This document shows, piece by piece, positions 6,690-8,294 of a stretch of 8,294 nt of DNA. Every line of letters begins with the position of its first letter. Position 1 is the first letter of the stretch. Location: contig DATGRE010000341.1 of assembly GCA_035303885.1 (NCBI GenBank), positions 1 to 8,294 on the forward strand. Reading direction: 5' to 3'. Source of the DNA: Zeimonas sp035303885 (lineage in GTDB: Bacteria > Pseudomonadota > Gammaproteobacteria > Burkholderiales > Burkholderiaceae_E). Made by a program: the position numbers and the translations under genes. Under the pieces are notes generated by a model. The model did not search any database. It saw only the letters and a program-made list of their open reading frames with translations, and was not told where the DNA came from.

Positions 6690-7424
6690 ATGTCGGACGG
6701 GCACACTGGCCGCGTGACCGCCGACGCCACGATTCTCGAAGCGCCCGTCGAGGGCGCCGCAACCCGGCCCGTTCCGTGTCCGCCCAAGGCGCCGTGCCGC
6801 AACGCCCGCCGCGACGGCGCTGCCGATGTCCCCGGCCGCAGCTTCTCCGAACGGCTGCCGCAGTCGGCACCGCCACCGTCGTCGGCGCCGATCGACCCGG
6901 TCACGGCGGCCGAGCTCGCGTCGCATCGCGGCGCGATGCTGCGCTTCGCCCGCCAGCGCATCCGCGACGACGACCTCGCCGAGGACGCCGTGCAGGAAGC
7001 GCTGGTGGCGGCGATCGCCAACCGCGCGTCGTTCCAGCGGCAGTCGGCCGTGCGCACCTGGCTCATCGGCATCCTGCACCACAAGATTCAGGACACTTTC
7101 CGTCGCGAGGGACGCTACGTTCCGATCGACGAGGGCGACGGTTCCATCGGAGCCGGTGCGCTCGAGCGCTTCGCGACGGCGCAGCGCGGCCCGCAGGACG
7201 ATCCGGCCGAGCGCGTCGCGACCGCCCGTCTCGGGGAGGCGGTGCTCGATGCGATCGAGGAGCTGTCGCCGCCGCTGCGCGAGGTGTTCGTGCTGCAGGT
7301 GCTCGACGGCCTTTCCACGGCCGAGGTCTGCCGCCAGCTCGGGATCACCGAAGCGAACTGCTGGGTCCGCCTGCACCGCGCGCGCCGCCGCCTGGCCGCG
7401 CGAATGCGCGATCATCTCGTCTGA
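6690..7424 (+). CDS. ECF (group 4) RNA polymerase sigma factor with N-terminal extension
   Basis: The protein is 244 residues from ATG 6690 or 236 from GTG 6714; neither has a clear ribosome binding site. Sigma region 2 is at about 77-142: MLRFARQRIRDDDLAEDAVQEA, then TWLIGILHHKIQDTFRR. Sigma region 4 is at about 182-236: LSPPLREVFVLQVLDGLSTA, then the helix-turn-helix LGITEANCWVRLHRARRRL. No sigma 3 domain is present, as expected of ECF factors. The first 70 or so residues are proline- and alanine-rich and include Cys30 and Cys36 in CPPKAPC. No ATG, GTG or TTG occurs in frame between codon 9 and codon 83, and third-position GC stays high, so the extension is probably translated. It would direct RNA polymerase to a dedicated promoter set, but its signal is unknown. 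The next gene, 32 nt downstream, is not a recognisable zinc-finger anti-sigma factor. Confidence 0.93.
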   Translation: MSDGHTGRVTADATILEAPVEGAATRPVPCPPKAPCRNARRDGAADVPGRSFSERLPQSAPPPSSAPIDPVTAAELASHRGAMLRFARQRIRDDDLAEDAVQEALVAAIANRASFQRQSAVRTWLIGILHHKIQDTFRREGRYVPIDEGDGSIGAGALERFATAQRGPQDDPAERVATARLGEAVLDAIEELSPPLREVFVLQVLDGLSTAEVCRQLGITEANCWVRLHRARRRLAARMRDHLV

Positions 7425-7456
7425 CGAAGGGAAGGCGAACGAAACGGGAGATCCGA

Positions 7457-7687
7457 ATGAACGCGCATGCGGATGCGGATACGACGCTCAGGGTGGCCCA
7501 AGCGGTACGCGATGCGTGTCGCCAGGCAGTGGCCGAGGCCTGGGAAGACGCCGGCGTGCAGGGGCTGTGCGTCGAGGGACGCTGCGAAGTGGCGATCGGC
7601 GCGATCGAGCGCCTGAACCTCGTCGAACTCGTCGAATCCGCGCTTGCGGCCGGCGGCGCATCGAGCGCAGGCGGCGCAGCCGGCTGA
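7457..7687 (+). CDS. Small acidic protein of unknown function, in operon with the ECF sigma factor
   Basis: It has 76 residues. The start ATG 7457 is supported by GGGAG at 7446-7450, six bases upstream, the best ribosome binding site in the window. It begins 32 nt after the sigma factor stop, so co-transcription is likely. The protein is predicted mainly helical, with 11 acidic and 5 basic residues and no lysine. It has three cysteines: one in RDACRQ, two in GLCVEGRC (CX4C). It ends in an Ala/Gly/Ser-rich tail. There is no membrane segment or signal peptide. The H-x3-C-x2-C zinc anti-sigma motif is absent. I do not recognise the family. Position suggests a partner, regulator or accessory of the sigma factor, which is inference only. 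Confidence 0.75.
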   Translation: MNAHADADTTLRVAQAVRDACRQAVAEAWEDAGVQGLCVEGRCEVAIGAIERLNLVELVESALAAGGASSAGGAAG

Positions 7688-7769
7688 ACGCGAGCGGCTC
7701 GTCGCGAAGCCGGTCGGCGCGATCGTTGCCGGCGCCCGTCGGGCCGCGAAGGCAGACGCTTGCGCCGGG

Positions 7770-8294
7770 CTATTGCGTGACGCGCCCGAGCAGCAGGTAT
7801 TCGATCAGCGCTTTTTGCGCGTGCAGGCGGTTCTCCGCCTCGTCCCAGACGACCGACTGCGGCCCGTCGATGACCTCCGCGCTCACTTCCTCTCCACGAT
7901 GCGCGGGCAGGCAATGCATGAACAGCGCATCGGGCTTGGCCATGCGCATCATGTCCGCGTCGACGCACCAGTCGGCGAAGGCGCGCCGACGCTGTTCGTT
8001 CTCCGCCTCGAAGCCCATGCTGGTCCAGACGTCGGTCGTCACCAGGTCGGCGCCGTCGCAGGCCTGCATCGGATCCTCGAACTGCTCGACGCGCCCGCCG
8101 AAGCGGCCGGCGCGTTCGGGTTCGATCTCGTAGCCGGGCGGCGTCGAGACGCGCACCTCGAAGTCGAGCAGCTCCGCGGCCTGCAGCCAGCTGTTGCAGA
8201 CGTTGTTCGAGTCGCCGATCCACGCCACCTTCTTCCCGGCGATCGGTCCGCGGTGCTCGATGAACGTGTAGATGTCGGCCAGGATCTGGCACGG
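7770..8294 (-). CDS. argF: Ornithine carbamoyltransferase, C-terminal part (5' end beyond the window)
   Basis: It catalyses carbamoyl phosphate + ornithine to citrulline in the cytoplasm, the step before ArgG. The visible 174 residues begin in the conserved HPCQ-LADI segment (PCQILADIYTFIEHRG), at about residue 130 of a typical 300-310 residue enzyme. The fragment includes the ornithine-binding domain: GDSNNV (27-32), the mobile SMG loop DVWTSMG (88-94) and the active-site Cys motif HCLPAHRG (127-134). It ends with DEAENRLHAQKALIEYLLLG. These features separate it from aspartate carbamoyltransferase. The internal ATG at 8228 is not the start, because homology continues upstream to the window edge. 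It converges on the small ECF-operon gene with an 82-nt gap in which no convincing terminator was found. Confidence 0.96.
   Translation of the reverse strand, partial: PCQILADIYTFIEHRGPIAGKKVAWIGDSNNVCNSWLQAAELLDFEVRVSTPPGYEIEPERAGRFGGRVEQFEDPMQACDGADLVTTDVWTSMGFEAENEQRRRAFADWCVDADMMRMAKPDALFMHCLPAHRGEEVSAEVIDGPQSVVWDEAENRLHAQKALIEYLLLGRVTQ

Noticed and set aside
6540..7415. A 291-codon minus-strand open frame opposite the ECF sigma factor
   Set aside because: It runs through the regulator start and the divergent control region and has no recognisable domain. The plus strand encodes clear sigma regions 2 and 4.
7688..7769. Bidirectional terminator between the small ECF-operon gene and argF
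   Set aside because: Only short GC stems (for example CGGC/GCCG) are visible and no T-tract follows on either strand.

Overview
The window is very GC-rich bacterial DNA. The protein sequences (ArgG, OTCase, an ECF sigma factor ending in a TEANCWVRLHRARRRL-type region 4) look most like Betaproteobacteria, probably Burkholderiales. That placement rests on recalled family sequences, not on a search. No rRNA, tRNA, CRISPR array or intact insertion sequence is visible.

Layout. 1-1340 (-): the first 446 residues of an ABC-F ATPase of the Uup type, cut by the window edge inside its second signature motif. 1354-2724 (-): complete argG, 13 nt upstream of uup and probably in its operon, with an unusual basic, low-complexity C-terminal tail. 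2725-4411: about 1.7 kb without a convincing gene. It holds diverged copies of at least two repeat families (A and B), three long imperfect inverted repeats (one inverted relative to the others), GC-rich short direct repeats, a palindrome cluster and a fragment of an IS256-family transposase. 4412-6591 (-): a two-component system, with an OmpR-type response regulator followed by a HAMP/HisKA sensor kinase whose start overlaps the regulator stop (GTGA). 6592-6689: a short divergent intergenic region with three CGYGATC repeats at an exact 11-bp period, the geometry expected of an OmpR/PhoB-family operator. 6690-7687 (+): an ECF sigma factor with a long proline-rich N-terminal extension, then a 76-residue protein I cannot assign. 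7770-8294 (-): the C-terminal 174 residues of ornithine carbamoyltransferase (argF), convergent with the small gene.

How the parts relate. argF and argG encode consecutive steps of arginine synthesis (ornithine to citrulline to argininosuccinate). They point the same way but are separated by about 5 kb of regulatory genes and repeat-rich DNA. As I recall, they are close neighbours in many Burkholderiales, so this looks like an accessory block inserted into an arginine locus. The most testable new points are the 11-bp triple repeat between the two regulatory operons, the ECF/small-protein pair without a recognisable zinc-finger anti-sigma gene, the basic tail of ArgG, and the repeat family upstream of argG.
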